A stretch of 64,000 nucleotides of DNA from an uncultured Erythrobacter sp. (GCA_947500645.1 CANMSD010000004.1:87093-151092); one strand, 5' to 3'. Positions 1 to 10,920 are shown, numbered from the stretch's first letter. Made by a program: numbers and translations. Notes: generated by a model not told the origin, from the letters alone.

Positions 1-1363
1 CGGCGTGCTCCGGTTCACGCCATCGGATGAACTTACCATCGATTTACAGGCCTGGTACCAGAAAACCAAAAACGAAGGACTGACCAGCATCTCGCTTACG
101 CCAGGCGGCAGTGACCTGGTTGACACATCCCAAACCGGCGAAGTCACGACATCTGACGCAGATTTCCAGCAATACTCCGCAACCATCAAATATGATTTTG
201 GTTGGGCGGAGTTTATTTCGACTTCAAGCTTTGTCGAAACTAGTGCGAATGCCGACATAAACAGTTTACCCAATGGGTTGTTTGCGACTCAAACTGACTA
301 TTTCGTTCAAGAGCTGCGGCTGGTGTCTGCTGATTCTGGCCCGTTGACCTGGTCGGCAGGATTTTTCTTTCAAGATGGCGATTCTGAAACGACTTTTGCA
401 AACCCGTTTGTTGCACAGGATACCATGCTTGAGCGCAGCCAGTGGGCGCTTTTCGGTGAGGTTGGATACGAAATCCTTGACGGCCTCGATGCCTTGGCCG
501 GCCTGCGATATTTCGAAAATGACGGGACTCAGGCAATCGTCACGGACTCTCTCTTCACAGGCATGAGTTCGCTGGATGGCAGTTTTGACGAGGGCGGAAA
601 TACATTGTTGAAGTTCGGGCTGAGCTATTCAGGCATCGACAACATCAACATCTATGCCACCGCGACCGAAGGATTTCGGGTTTCGGGCGTGAATGTCATC
701 TCACCGACGGCTGTGGGCCTCGGCTTCCCGCAGACTTTTGAATCAGACTCGCTTTGGGCGTATGAACTCGGGGTAAAATTCAACGCCGCCGGTGGCCGGT
801 TGAACGGCGGCGTCGCAGTCTTTTATAATGATTGGGAGAACATCCAGCTGGGGTTTGCCGATTTTCCATCCGGCACAATCTATGTCGATAATGGCGGTGC
901 AGCGCATATCAAGGGCATCGAAGCAGAGATAAGTTTCGACCTGACCGACGAATTGACCATCGGTGCCAATGGATCTTTGCTGGAAGCAGAGATTGATGAA
1001 ACGGTGCCCGGCACGAGTATTGTCGAAGGCAACCGGATCGGCAATGTCCCTGAAGAAAGCGCGGCATTCTTCATCACCTATACGCAGCCATTCTCCGGCG
1101 ACTGGGACTTCGTGTTCACCTCAAACGCGAGCTACCGGGGGGACACCGTCCTCAGCGATGGCAGACCTCTTTCGGAGAGCCGGTGGAATCTGAATGCGCG
1201 CGCGGCGGTGCGCTCGGAGAATTTCGAGGCGGCGTTATATGTGCGAAATCTCGCAAATGACGACACACCGCTCACCTTTCTTGAGGGGTTCGGTCCTTTC
1301 CCGGCCAGCCTGACGCCGCAACGCCCGCGGACAATCGGTGTCGAACTGATCGGTCGTTTCTGA
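1..1363 (+). CDS. TonB-dependent receptor, C-terminal part (5' end outside window)
   Basis: The frame is open to the left edge, so this is the last ~454 residues of a longer outer-membrane receptor; the GTG at 5 is not its true start. What is visible is beta-barrel: alternating polar and hydrophobic strands such as GLRYFEN, YELGVKF and ATATEGFR, with a C-terminal aromatic residue (ELIGRF) as expected for the BAM recognition strand. The family imports scarce substrates across the outer membrane using TonB energy. The plug domain and any signal peptide lie upstream. A strong hairpin follows the stop, and a tandem S9 peptidase lipoprotein begins 123 nt downstream on the same strand, which suggests peptide uptake and hydrolysis. 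The substrate is inferred from this context only. Confidence 0.9.
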   Translation, partial: GVLRFTPSDELTIDLQAWYQKTKNEGLTSISLTPGGSDLVDTSQTGEVTTSDADFQQYSATIKYDFGWAEFISTSSFVETSANADINSLPNGLFATQTDYFVQELRLVSADSGPLTWSAGFFFQDGDSETTFANPFVAQDTMLERSQWALFGEVGYEILDGLDALAGLRYFENDGTQAIVTDSLFTGMSSLDGSFDEGGNTLLKFGLSYSGIDNINIYATATEGFRVSGVNVISPTAVGLGFPQTFESDSLWAYELGVKFNAAGGRLNGGVAVFYNDWENIQLGFADFPSGTIYVDNGGAAHIKGIEAEISFDLTDELTIGANGSLLEAEIDETVPGTSIVEGNRIGNVPEESAAFFITYTQPFSGDWDFVFTSNASYRGDTVLSDGRPLSESRWNLNARAAVRSENFEAALYVRNLANDDTPLTFLEGFGPFPASLTPQRPRTIGVELIGRF

Positions 1364-1384
1364 GCCGATGACAGTCAGGCAGAA

Positions 1385-1421
1385 CGCCGCAGCTGACCCA
1401 AGGGGGGCGTCGGCTGCGGCG
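1385..1421 (+). terminator. Intercistronic hairpin after TonB receptor
   Basis: CGCCGCAGC at 1385-1393 pairs perfectly with GCTGCGGCG at 1413-1421 (9 bp, 19-nt loop), 22 nt after the receptor stop. No T-tract follows, so it is more likely an attenuator or a 3'-end-stabilising element than a full terminator. Equivalent hairpins follow the other three receptors in the window. Confidence 0.45.
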
Positions 1422-1486
1422 GCTTGCGCGGTCCTGAACAATCCCAGGAATGTCGCCCCCATTCCGCCTCTGCCGGATCGAGTATT

Positions 1487-4400
1487 ATGCAACTCAAACA
1501 CCTCGTAATCTGTTTCCTACCCGCCCTTTCCCTTGGTTTGGCTGGATGCTCCTCGATAACGACGCAAGATCGTGCGATCAAAGCAGGCTCTGCCCCCGCG
1601 ACTGCACCATCTGCTGAGGACAGTGATCCGTTTATCTGGCTTGAAGAGGTCGAAGGCGAGCGCGCTCTCGCATGGGTTAAAACCCAAAACGCACGCAGCC
1701 GGGCAGAGCTGGCAGGTAACAATCGTTATGACCAGTTGTTCAACGAAGCGATCGGCGTTCTCGACAGCGAGGAACGCATCCCCTTCGGTCGGGTCTATGA
1801 CGGCTATGTCTACAATTTCTGGCGCGGCGGCACGAATATTCGAGGAGTTTGGCGCCGCGCGACAGTCGAGAGCTACCAGGATGATGCGCCCGAATGGGAA
1901 AATTTGCTGGATATTGATGCTCTGGCCAAGGCCGAGAACGAAAACTGGATTTACAAGCGGACCACATGCCTGCTGCCTGACCATGATAGATGCATGGTCG
2001 AATTGTCACGCGGCGGGCAGAGCGCAGCCGTTTTCCGCGAATTTTCGGTAAAAGACAAATCGTTCGTTCCCGGCGGTTTCCATGTCCCGCAGGCGAATAC
2101 CTATGTCGCCTGGGGCGATCAAGATACGCTCTATGTCAGCACAAATCTGGACGAGAATCCCCAGAGCAAGGCTGGCCTGCCGATCGCGATAAGGGAATGG
2201 AAGCGCGGAACGGAGCTGACAGCTGCCAAAGTCGTTTTCGCGGCAGAAGAGACCGATACACTCGCGTGGCCACAATCATTCGCTCGCCCGGAGGGAAACT
2301 ATGTTCTGCTCACCCGCGGCATTACCTTTTTCAATAGGGTATCGGAAATCGTGACTCCGCAAAGGGAACGGATCAAACTGCCTATTCCCAACCAGGCCGA
2401 TGTCTTCGACGTATTCGAAGGCGCTGTCATTACGCTTTTGCGCGAGGACTGGAGCTACCGGGGTGTCACCTATCTCCAGGGTACGGTTGTCGCGCTCGAC
2501 CTCGAAACGATGGTGGCGGAGAGGCTCTACGAACCGGGCCCGCGGGATGCCGTATCCGATGTTCGCGCCGGGTCGCGTTCGATCTTCATCACCAGGCTCG
2601 AGAACGTGGCGAACAAGGTGACTGTATTGACGCGCTCCAGCGATGACTGGGTCCGCGAAGAACTGGCCCTCCCCGACAATGGCGTCGCATTCATGATGTC
2701 ACGCGATCCATACCGCGACGATGTCGCAGTCCTTTTCGAGAACCCAGTGCGCCCAGCCACGATCTTCCACTTCGGTGAGGATAAGGCGGCGACGGTCCTT
2801 AAATCGGCAAAGGACCTTTTCGACGCGCAAGATATGAGTGTCGTAAAACGCGAGGCGACTAGCAAGGACGGCACCCGGATTCCCTATTTTCTGATCGGGA
2901 AAGCCGAACTCATGCAGCGCGGTTCAAATGCGCCAACTCACCTGACGGCCTATGGCGGTTTCGGGCATAAGAATACGCCGCAATACTCCACGCTCGATGG
3001 CAAGCTCTGGCTGGAGCGAGGAGGCCTCCTGGCGGTGGCCAACATCCGCGGCGGAGGGGAATTCGGCCCTGCCTGGCACGAGGCCGCGCGTAAGACCAAA
3101 CGCCAAAACAGCTACGACGATTTTTACGCCGTGGCCGAGGATCTGATCGGCCAGAGCATTACATCGCCAGACAAGCTGGGAATCTCGGGCGGGTCGAATG
3201 GCGGGATGCTGATGGGTGTTGCGATGACCCAACGCCCGGAACTCTTCGGTGCGGTTGCCATGTTCGTGCCGGTTCTCGATATGGTGCGCTATGTCGAGCC
3301 GCTCGGCGGTGCGAATTGGCTCAGCGAATATGGCGACCCAAAGGACGAAGTCGAAGGCGCGTTTCTGCGGAGCATCTCTCCCTATCACAACCTCCGTCCA
3401 GATGCGGACTATCCCAAAGCGTTCATCTATACATCGACCAAAGACGATCTGGTCCACCCCGCCCACTCCCGAAAAATGGCGGCGCGAATGGAGCAGCAGG
3501 GGCACGAAGTTCTGTACTTCGAGAATGTCGAAGGCGGACACGCGGGGGCGGCAAATAACAGCCAGGAAGCCCAGAAGCAGGCCCTCCTGTACAACTACTT
3601 CTTCCAGCAACTTGTCGATCCTGCGCCAGAGTTCGAAGCTTACTCCGCCGAGGCGTTTTTCCGCACGACAAGCTATGGATTATCCAACAATGCCGGTTAC
3701 AGCTGGTCACACGAGAACGATAAGCTTTTGGCCCATTCCGATAGCAGCGGCGTATTCAACACGATCGCAGTGACGCTGGACGGGCAGGACACTCCCCTCA
3801 CATTATCGCAAACCGACGCGCACTTTGCTTTGTCCTACTTCCCAAACGACGACCGCGTCATTGTGGCTGCAGATCAGGGCGGCAACGAGCGTTTCCATAT
3901 CTACGTCCGCGAGATCGACGGAACCCTTGTCGATGCAACGCCCGGCGATGAGGTCAAGGCTTCCTTCGGGGGGTGGCGCTCCGATGGCGAGGTTTTCTAC
4001 GCTTGGCACAATCGCCGCGATCCCAAGAGTTTCGATCTCTATGCGATCGACGCGGATAATTATGCAGAGACTCTGATCTTCGAGAACACTGGCTTTCCGC
4101 CGGGTAAAGTGAGCCCGAGCGGTCGCTGGCTGGTCCTTCTCAAGCCACGCACAAGCGCCGACACGAACCTCTACATCGTCGATCTTGCAAGCGAGAAGCC
4201 GGAACCCGTGCTGGCAACTGCGCACGAAGGCAATGTCGCGCATTCGGCTTATGGTTTCACGCCGGATGAGAGCCAGTTGGTCTACAGCACGAATGAGTTC
4301 GGCGAGTTCAGCCAGGCGTGGACGTACGATTTGGAGACCGCAGAGCGGGCAGCCCTGATCGAAGCCGACTGGGATGTGCGGTTTGTATCCTATTCCCCGA

Positions 4401-5461
4401 CCGGGAAGTATCGGATCCACGGGATCAATGCCGATGGGCGGACCGAAGTGACGATTGTCGATACGGCAACTGGCGAAGAGCTCGCTCTGAACGGCGTTCC
4501 CGATGGCGAGATAGGCCAGGTTCGCTTCTCGCACGACGAGACCAGCATAGCTTTCACTTTGAATACGGACACATCGCCGACAAATCTCTACGTGGCGGCG
4601 CTGGGCGGCGAGGCCGTCCGTCTCACCGATGCCCTCGACCAGTCCATCGATGAGGACAATCTAGTTACCGCTACCGTGGAGCGGTTCGAGGCGTCCGACG
4701 GCGTTACCATCCCGGGGATCCTCTACCGTCCGAAACAAGCTTCCGCGCAAAAACCTGTCCCCGCATTGGTGTTCGTGCATGGTGGCCCTGGTGGTCAGAG
4801 CACACGCGGCTACGATGCCACCATCCAGCATCTCGCGAACAATGGCTATGCGGTCTACGCGGTCAACAATCGCGGCTCGTCCGGATATGGCAAGACCTTC
4901 TTCCATTTGGACGACAGGCGTCATGGAGAGGAGGATTTGCGCGATGTTGTGGAAGCGGGCGATCATCTCCGCAGCCTCGATTGGGTCGACGGCGAGAAGG
5001 TTGGCGTGATGGGCGGATCTTATGGCGGCTATCTGACGGCAGCTGCGCTGACCTTCTACCCAGACAAATTCGAAGCTGGCATAAACATGTTTGGGGTGAC
5101 CAACTGGGTCCGCACACTCGACAGCATTCCGGATTTTTGGGCATCCGTGCGCGAGGCGCTCTTCGACGAGATGGGAGATCCAGCGACCGACGCGGAGCGG
5201 CACAGAGCCATTTCGCCGCTATTCCATGCCGAGAAAATCACCAAGCCAATGCTGGTGGTCCAGGGGGCGAACGATCCGCGCGTGCTGAAAGTGGAAAGCG
5301 ACGAACTGGTCGCGGCGATCCGCAAGAACGGCGTTCCGGTAGAGTATGTAGTCTTCCCTGACGAGGGACATGGATTTCTGCGCAAGGAAAACCGGATCAC
5401 CGCATCAAAGGCCTATCTGAGATTCCTGGATAAGCACTTGAAAGGAGGCTCAGCAAACTAG
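1487..5461 (+). CDS. Lipoprotein with two fused S9 (prolyl oligopeptidase family) serine peptidases
   Basis: The start at ATG 1487 gives a lipoprotein signal with lipobox LAGC (Cys20); an upstream in-frame start at 1424 would bury it. The 1324-aa product holds two complete peptidases in tandem, each a beta-propeller-like region followed by an alpha/beta-hydrolase. The first (to ~720) resembles S9A prolyl oligopeptidase, with GGSNGG (Ser570), TKDD (Asp653/654) and GGHAG (His685). The second (~740-1324) resembles S9C/DPP-type enzymes, with GGSYGG (Ser1178), NDPRV (Asp1263) and EGHGF (His1295). Family members are usually 600-750 aa, so this is about double length. Both catalytic triads look intact. 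The enzyme is predicted to sit membrane-anchored in the periplasm or at the surface and to degrade proline-containing or short peptides. It follows a TonB receptor, probably as a functional pair. Confidence 0.92.
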   Translation: MQLKHLVICFLPALSLGLAGCSSITTQDRAIKAGSAPATAPSAEDSDPFIWLEEVEGERALAWVKTQNARSRAELAGNNRYDQLFNEAIGVLDSEERIPFGRVYDGYVYNFWRGGTNIRGVWRRATVESYQDDAPEWENLLDIDALAKAENENWIYKRTTCLLPDHDRCMVELSRGGQSAAVFREFSVKDKSFVPGGFHVPQANTYVAWGDQDTLYVSTNLDENPQSKAGLPIAIREWKRGTELTAAKVVFAAEETDTLAWPQSFARPEGNYVLLTRGITFFNRVSEIVTPQRERIKLPIPNQADVFDVFEGAVITLLREDWSYRGVTYLQGTVVALDLETMVAERLYEPGPRDAVSDVRAGSRSIFITRLENVANKVTVLTRSSDDWVREELALPDNGVAFMMSRDPYRDDVAVLFENPVRPATIFHFGEDKAATVLKSAKDLFDAQDMSVVKREATSKDGTRIPYFLIGKAELMQRGSNAPTHLTAYGGFGHKNTPQYSTLDGKLWLERGGLLAVANIRGGGEFGPAWHEAARKTKRQNSYDDFYAVAEDLIGQSITSPDKLGISGGSNGGMLMGVAMTQRPELFGAVAMFVPVLDMVRYVEPLGGANWLSEYGDPKDEVEGAFLRSISPYHNLRPDADYPKAFIYTSTKDDLVHPAHSRKMAARMEQQGHEVLYFENVEGGHAGAANNSQEAQKQALLYNYFFQQLVDPAPEFEAYSAEAFFRTTSYGLSNNAGYSWSHENDKLLAHSDSSGVFNTIAVTLDGQDTPLTLSQTDAHFALSYFPNDDRVIVAADQGGNERFHIYVREIDGTLVDATPGDEVKASFGGWRSDGEVFYAWHNRRDPKSFDLYAIDADNYAETLIFENTGFPPGKVSPSGRWLVLLKPRTSADTNLYIVDLASEKPEPVLATAHEGNVAHSAYGFTPDESQLVYSTNEFGEFSQAWTYDLETAERAALIEADWDVRFVSYSPTGKYRIHGINADGRTEVTIVDTATGEELALNGVPDGEIGQVRFSHDETSIAFTLNTDTSPTNLYVAALGGEAVRLTDALDQSIDEDNLVTATVERFEASDGVTIPGILYRPKQASAQKPVPALVFVHGGPGGQSTRGYDATIQHLANNGYAVYAVNNRGSSGYGKTFFHLDDRRHGEEDLRDVVEAGDHLRSLDWVDGEKVGVMGGSYGGYLTAAALTFYPDKFEAGINMFGVTNWVRTLDSIPDFWASVREALFDEMGDPATDAERHRAISPLFHAEKITKPMLVVQGANDPRVLKVESDELVAAIRKNGVPVEYVVFPDEGHGFLRKENRITASKAYLRFLDKHLKGGSAN

Positions 5462-5840
5462 TGCTGCTAGTGGTGCGAAACCACGTTCAAGGGCTGCGCG
5501 AGTCCAACCCGGCCCCGTCTCCGTTAAACACACAACCCCCTACCCTGCCCAGTATCAGGCCATGAGTGTTTGCCACTCGGCCAAGGTTGCCACTCGGCCT
5601 GCCTTGTAGGTCTGTCGATCAATAAGATAGCTTTCGAAGTTGAAGTGATTGTGGACGTTGGCGCGGACTGAAACAAACTTCTGTAAGCGCTTCATCCGCC
5701 TTAGGCGAAGTATCACGCACTCAACCGTCAATCAGATGCATTTGGTCTGACAGCGCCCTCTGTGATAGTCTGACGACCAACGATGCGGGTTTACCGCAAA
5801 TGCGATCAGCGCGCGTGGACATCAAGAGGGGAACGGAATT
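5462..5840. other. Gene-free stretch with shared 30-nt motif
   Basis: No coding sequence is convincing here. Positions 5549-5580 carry a motif (core TCAGGCCATGAG, then CCACTC) that recurs at 38563-38596. The 3' end holds the upstream region of the AraC gene. Confidence 0.4.
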
Positions 5841-6854
5841 ATGCAGCCAGCTATCGACTCCCAACTCGCATCGTTGAGCGATGTGGCGCACCCATGGAAG
5901 AGCTTTGCCAGCACAGACATAGATGATGTCCATGAACATATGTGCGCGGCTTTCTGTCCACACGACCTTTCCGTCGATGGCCCGTCAGGCAGCATCGCCT
6001 TCCGCAACAAGCGGAGCACTCTGGGGAACATATCCTTCACCGTCACCGACTACGGTACGACGAAGGAAACGATTTCCGTATCGGTGCCCGCAAGTGAAAA
6101 GCTTCTGCTTGTCCAATGCGTCACTCAAGGGCTGGCCGAGTTCACCCATCAGGACAAGAAAGTCGCTCTGCGCCCTGGCGCGATGACGATCATCAGCCCG
6201 CAATTCCCGTTCGAACAGCGCACCTTTCCTGGGTGCCGCCATTTTACGATCAAGTTTGAGCGGTCCCAGCTTGAGGAGATACTCCTTGAGGAGCTTGGCG
6301 AGCGTCACAGCAGCTTGGTGTTCAAGCCAGACCTTATCCCTCTGGCTGGTGCCGGAGCATCATTTGCGAGGTTCGTGAACAGTGTGATCGACGATTTGGA
6401 GAATGACGCCTCCTCGCTACGCCACCCTCGAATCTTGGATTCGCTGGAGGACACCATGGCCCGTATGCTCCTCGCCTGCGGCCAGCATAATCACACTGTT
6501 GAGTATCTGGAGCAGCCGCTCGCCAACGTAGTGCCTTACTACGTAAAATGTGCCGCTCAATTCATCCGCGAGCACTACAAGCAGCCCCTAATGCTGGCTC
6601 AACTGGTGCACGTGGCCGGTGTCAGTGAAAGGACGCTGAGCACGGGCTTCAGGCGTTTTCTGGACACCTCGCCAATGGGTTATCTGAAGAATTACCGCCT
6701 GCAAAAGGCGCATCAGATGCTCAAGGATGGCGCATCTCAAGGCAAGAATGTCACCGGAATAGCTCTGGCGTGCGGATTCTCGCATCCTAGCAAGTTTGCG
6801 CGGGACTATCTCCAGCGCTTCGGCGAGCGTCCATCCGAAACCCTACGCTCTTAG
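5841..6854 (+). CDS. AraC family transcriptional regulator
   Basis: A 337-aa protein. Residues ~40-200 look like an AraC-binding-like sensor domain, and residues ~235-335 form a clear AraC double helix-turn-helix, with VAGVSERTLSTGFRRF in the first half and IALACGFSHPSKFARDYLQRFG in part of the second, ending in GERPSETLRS. The ATG is preceded by AGGGGAAC. It lies directly upstream of, and in the same orientation as, a TonB receptor and a block of oxidative enzymes, so it is most simply the local activator responding to their substrate. The effector is unknown. Members of this subfamily regulate catabolic operons, for example the AraC-type regulator of sphingomonad peg operons; that analogy is contextual. 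Confidence 0.9.
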   Translation: MQPAIDSQLASLSDVAHPWKSFASTDIDDVHEHMCAAFCPHDLSVDGPSGSIAFRNKRSTLGNISFTVTDYGTTKETISVSVPASEKLLLVQCVTQGLAEFTHQDKKVALRPGAMTIISPQFPFEQRTFPGCRHFTIKFERSQLEEILLEELGERHSSLVFKPDLIPLAGAGASFARFVNSVIDDLENDASSLRHPRILDSLEDTMARMLLACGQHNHTVEYLEQPLANVVPYYVKCAAQFIREHYKQPLMLAQLVHVAGVSERTLSTGFRRFLDTSPMGYLKNYRLQKAHQMLKDGASQGKNVTGIALACGFSHPSKFARDYLQRFGERPSETLRS

Positions 6855-7031
6855 GGGCAGGGCCCCAAGTTGCAATTCGCTTACATTTTTGCCGCATTGG
6901 TATGAAATCTGCCAAATCGGTATAGCTGTGAACGGCTATCTAAGCCCAACCTCTCTCTCATTGGAGGAAGCTGCAAATCACGCATCTCGAAAAGAGGGTG
7001 ACGCGTTGCAGCAATGATGGGGAGTTGTCGG

Positions 7032-9338
7032 GTGAAGAATCGAAACTGGTTGTTTGCAAGTTCATGCGTGCTGGCAATGGGGGCGGCGTTGCCCGCCGCT
7101 GCACAAACCAACGAGGTCAGCACGGCGGATGATGGCGAGGTCGCCGATCAGAGCGGTCTGAATACCATTGTCGTCACAGCGCAGAAACGCGACCAGAATC
7201 TGCAGGACGTCGGGCTCTCTGTCACTGCCGTCAGCGGTGAGGACATTACGTCGCGTAACATCAGCAACAGTATCGAGCTGATTCGCAGCACTCCCAGTAT
7301 CGACAATTACTCAACCTACGGCCCCGGCTCCAATGCCAACGTCGTGGTTCGCGGTGTGGGTCTGAACGATTTTGGCGAGGGTCATGAAGCACCCGTTACG
7401 GTCTATGTGGACGAGGTCTACATGCTGTCGGTGGCGACGGTCGATTTCGCCCTGTTCGATCTTGAGCGGGCAGAAGTCCTTCGCGGTCCGCAAGGCACCC
7501 TGTTTGGTCGCAATTCGACCGGCGGCCTAATCCACTATGTCACTCGCAAACCGCAAAACTATGTCGAGGGCTATGCGAAGGTATCTTTCGCCCGTTTCGA
7601 CGAGCTGAAGTTCGAAGGTGCAGTTTCCGCACCACTCAGTGACACCTTGTCGGGTCGGCTATCCTTCGTGTCGCACCACAGCGACGGCTACATCCGCAAC
7701 CTGAACCCGGATTTCAGCGAAAATGGTGCGCAGGCCGGGACGGACGCCGTCCGCGCGCAACTGCGTTACGAGAACGACGGATGGGATGCTGTCCTAAAGG
7801 TCGAATACGGTCAGCAGGATCGCGTTCACACCTACTATGAGAGCATTCCGACAGTCGTCGATCCGGTCACCGGTCTTGCCAGTCTCAATCCCACTGGGGT
7901 TGATGGTGCCGGCTATAATGAAGCCAATTTCGGAGCGGGTGATCGCAATGTCACCTTCACCAACGCGCCGCAATTCCTGAAATCGGAAGGACTTCTTGTC
8001 TCGCTTCGTGTGGACAAGGACATTTCGGACAGCGTGACATTCACCTCAGTCAGCGCATTTGCCGACCTCAGCCGTGAACTGGCCGAAGATTGCGACGCGA
8101 GCCCCAATGACATCTGTTCGGCCAACTTCCCTTATCAAGGTGAGACGCTGACACAGGAATTCCGCTTTACCGGCGATGGCGACCGCGTCCGTTGGCAAGC
8201 GGGGCTCTATGGCCTCTATGCCAAGGGTCAGAACAACCCCAGCGCGATCTTCAATGCTCCGTCATCGCCTCTGGATGTGGACCCGGTAACCGGCCTGTTC
8301 AACGGCGGTGTATTCCCGCTGAGCCTAGCGGCCAACTGGCGCCTGAAGACCTATTCCGGCTCGATCTTCGGTCAGGTAGAGTACGATTTGACTGATAGCC
8401 TTACCGTTATCGCAGGCGCACGCGTCACGCATGACAGCAAGGATTTCGACGATTCGGACAACGCGTCGCTACGGAGTTGCCCCGGATTTCCTATCCCGAC
8501 CAACTGCTTCCTGGCCCCCGACGGCCCTGGCATCGCCAACCCATTCAGCGGTGACTACGATCAGACGCTGTACTCAGGCCGCTTGCAGTTGAACTACACT
8601 CCAATCGACGATCTGCTGTTCTTTGCCAGTGTCTCACGCGGGACCAAGGCCGGTGGTTTCAACAACGGCTTTCTCGGGGGCGGCGTACAGCCTTCCCAAA
8701 TCCCGTATGACGACGAGACCCTGTTGGCATTCGAAATTGGCCAGAAGGCGACATTCGCCGACGGGCGCATCCGGCTGAACTCGTCGGCGTTCTACTATGA
8801 CTATGATGATTTCCAGACGTTCAACTGGGAAGGCATTGGAGGGTTGATCGTCAATCGCGATGCGCGGAATTACGGCGCCGAGATCGAGCTTGAAGCTGCC
8901 CCGATTGACAATCTCACTTTCAGAGTCGCGGGATCGTATCTCGACACCAAGATCAAGGATGTCGACCTGCCCAGCGGCCTCGTTGCCGATCGTGAAGCGG
9001 CGAACGCGCCCAAGTGGACTGCGAATGGCGGAATTGACTATGCCCTTCCGCTCAATGAAGACGATTCCGAGTTGCGGTTCAACTGGAATTGGAACTATCG
9101 CTCCAGTCGGTTTGCGAATAATTTCAATGACCCATCTGTCCTGCTTGAGGGATATTTCCAGCACAACGCGGACATAACCTATCAAGTAAACGACAGTTTC
9201 TACGTGCAGGGCTTTGTTCGGAATATCAGCAACGTAATTCCGACGACCAAGGCGTTCCAGTTCAGCTTCCTGGGATATGCGCAGGTAATCTATTCGGAAC
9301 CGCGCGTATTCGGCGCCGCCGTAGGCATCAACTTTTGA
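7032..9338 (+). CDS. TonB-dependent receptor of the catabolic cluster
   Basis: I favour GTG 7032 over ATG 7014, because GGGGAG lies 7 nt before the GTG and the protein then begins directly with a signal peptide (basic VKNRN, hydrophobic stretch, AAAQ). The length is ~768 aa. After a TonB-box-like segment (NTIVVTAQKR) comes a plug domain (VLRGPQGTLFGRNSTGG) and a barrel of ~550 residues ending in an aromatic residue (GINF). It should import a substrate for the downstream dehydrogenases. A hairpin sits 11 nt past the stop and the aldehyde dehydrogenase begins 64 nt after it, so they are probably cotranscribed with reduced read-through. The substrate cannot be read from sequence. Confidence 0.92.
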   Translation: MKNRNWLFASSCVLAMGAALPAAAQTNEVSTADDGEVADQSGLNTIVVTAQKRDQNLQDVGLSVTAVSGEDITSRNISNSIELIRSTPSIDNYSTYGPGSNANVVVRGVGLNDFGEGHEAPVTVYVDEVYMLSVATVDFALFDLERAEVLRGPQGTLFGRNSTGGLIHYVTRKPQNYVEGYAKVSFARFDELKFEGAVSAPLSDTLSGRLSFVSHHSDGYIRNLNPDFSENGAQAGTDAVRAQLRYENDGWDAVLKVEYGQQDRVHTYYESIPTVVDPVTGLASLNPTGVDGAGYNEANFGAGDRNVTFTNAPQFLKSEGLLVSLRVDKDISDSVTFTSVSAFADLSRELAEDCDASPNDICSANFPYQGETLTQEFRFTGDGDRVRWQAGLYGLYAKGQNNPSAIFNAPSSPLDVDPVTGLFNGGVFPLSLAANWRLKTYSGSIFGQVEYDLTDSLTVIAGARVTHDSKDFDDSDNASLRSCPGFPIPTNCFLAPDGPGIANPFSGDYDQTLYSGRLQLNYTPIDDLLFFASVSRGTKAGGFNNGFLGGGVQPSQIPYDDETLLAFEIGQKATFADGRIRLNSSAFYYDYDDFQTFNWEGIGGLIVNRDARNYGAEIELEAAPIDNLTFRVAGSYLDTKIKDVDLPSGLVADREAANAPKWTANGGIDYALPLNEDDSELRFNWNWNYRSSRFANNFNDPSVLLEGYFQHNADITYQVNDSFYVQGFVRNISNVIPTTKAFQFSFLGYAQVIYSEPRVFGAAVGINF

Positions 9339-9348
9339 TCAGCGAAAC

Positions 9349-9378
9349 GGCTCCTCGGATGCTCAGATCCGGGGAGCC
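9349..9378 (+). terminator. Intercistronic hairpin after TonB receptor
   Basis: GGCTCCTCGGAT pairs with ATCCGGGGAGCC (12 bp with one G-T pair, 6-nt loop), 11 nt after the receptor stop. Only a weak T-run (ATTTTG) follows, so partial termination or mRNA-end protection fits better than a full stop of transcription. Confidence 0.5.
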
Positions 9379-9402
9379 AGAGATTTTGATGAAGACCGCA
9401 CC

Positions 9403-10911
9403 ATGAATCTGGAAAACGACTATTCCACTCTGACGCCTGATGCGCGTGACTTCGCTACGTCGCCCAAGCAGATCTTTGTCGGTGGCGATTGGAGAGAGCC
9501 GCTTTCCGGAGAGTATTACGAGATTGTCGATCCGGCGAACGGAGAAGAGTTGGCGCGGATCGCGCAGGCTGGCGATGCTGATGTCGATGCGGCTGTCATG
9601 GCTGCGCGAACGGCTTTCGAAACCGGTCCATGGCCCAGGATGCGCCCAAACCAGCGCGAGGAAATCCTCCAACGGCTGGCGCAATTGCTCCTCGATAACA
9701 GCGATCCCTTGTCGCAGATGGAAACGCTGAACAGCGGTAAGCTGATCCAGAACACCCGGCTGTTCGATGTCGAGTTTTCGGCACATTTCCTGCGTTACAT
9801 GTCGGGCTGGCCAAGCAAGACCTATGGCAAGACTCAAGACCTGTCCGTTCCTTATATGCCGATCGGTGAATTCGTCGGCATTACACGCTATCAGCCAGTT
9901 GGAGTCGTCGCGGGGATTACGCCCTGGAACGTACCTCTGGCCGAAGCGATCTGGAAGGTTGCCCCCGTGCTGGCGACCGGTTGTTGCATTGTGCTGAAGC
10001 CTGCTGAGCAAACACCACTCACCTCATTGCGGCTTGCCGAACTCTGCATGGAAGCCGGTGTTCCCGCCGGTGTCGTCAACGTCATTACTGGCGACGGCAG
10101 GACCGGTGCTGCGCTTGTCGAGCATCCCGGCATCGACAAGATCACATTCACCGGTTCTACTGAAGTCGGAAAGAAGATCGCCGCGAGCGCATCTGCGCGC
10201 CTCAAGAAATACACCTTGGAACTGGGTGGCAAATCGCCGGTGGTCATCGCCAAAGATGCTGATCTAGCGAAAGCAATTCCCGGAGCGGCCTGGGCCATCC
10301 TCGGCAATCACGGACAGAATTGTTGCGCTGGCTCGCGCCTATACGTCGCCAGGGATGTGTTCGATGAGGTGATCGCCGGTGTCGCAGAGATAGCCAAAGG
10401 CCTCAAAATTGGCCCCGGCCTCGACCCGTCGAGCGAGCTTGGCCCAATGGTTAGCCATGCGCATCGCGATCGCGTGGCTGGATTTGTACAACGGGCCGCC
10501 TCAGGCGGTGCAAATTTGCTTTGTGGTGGCGACCCGGTTGATGCTGGCGGCGCCTACATCAACCCGGCGGTCATATCCGGGCTCGATCACCAGGCCGAGG
10601 CCGTTCAAGAGGAGATCTTCGGGCCGGTGCTCGTCGCCTTCCCGTTCAAGGATATGGATGAGGCCATAGCTCGCGCCAACGATACCAAATATGGCCTGGG
10701 CGCGAGCATCTGGTCGGAGAATATCTCCACGATCAATCGCTTCTTCAACGAAGTGAATGCTGGCACGATTTGGGTCAACAACCACAACACGCTCGACATG
10801 GCGCTACCCTTTGGCGGTTGGAAACAATCCGGCAGTGGTCAGGAATTGGGCGAAGAAGGCATGCTGTCTCATCTCAGGATGAAGGCCGGTGTGTACCATT
10901 TTGATAGCTAG
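9403..10911 (+). CDS. NAD(P)-dependent aldehyde dehydrogenase
   Basis: A 502-aa member of the ALDH superfamily, close to the betaine-aldehyde/phenylacetaldehyde type. It shows the cofactor region (GITPWNVPL, KPAEQTPL, FTGSTEVGK), the glutamate-containing ELGGKSP motif and the catalytic cysteine in GQNCCAGSRLYV (Cys307; a second Cys follows). It oxidises an aldehyde to a carboxylate in the cytoplasm. It lies between the receptor and the flavoprotein genes, 9 nt before the next start, so it belongs to the operon. In this setting it probably finishes the oxidation of an alcohol begun by the GMC enzyme. Substrate specificity is inferred only. Confidence 0.93.
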   Translation: MNLENDYSTLTPDARDFATSPKQIFVGGDWREPLSGEYYEIVDPANGEELARIAQAGDADVDAAVMAARTAFETGPWPRMRPNQREEILQRLAQLLLDNSDPLSQMETLNSGKLIQNTRLFDVEFSAHFLRYMSGWPSKTYGKTQDLSVPYMPIGEFVGITRYQPVGVVAGITPWNVPLAEAIWKVAPVLATGCCIVLKPAEQTPLTSLRLAELCMEAGVPAGVVNVITGDGRTGAALVEHPGIDKITFTGSTEVGKKIAASASARLKKYTLELGGKSPVVIAKDADLAKAIPGAAWAILGNHGQNCCAGSRLYVARDVFDEVIAGVAEIAKGLKIGPGLDPSSELGPMVSHAHRDRVAGFVQRAASGGANLLCGGDPVDAGGAYINPAVISGLDHQAEAVQEEIFGPVLVAFPFKDMDEAIARANDTKYGLGASIWSENISTINRFFNEVNAGTIWVNNHNTLDMALPFGGWKQSGSGQELGEEGMLSHLRMKAGVYHFDS

Positions 10912-10920
10912 GAAAGCAGC

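Noticed and set aside
5462..5580. Possible tRNA or tmRNA 3' end (a TTCAA-like T-loop sequence near 5488)
   Set aside because: No acceptor stem, anticodon arm or CCA end can be drawn; left as an unassigned intergenic sequence.
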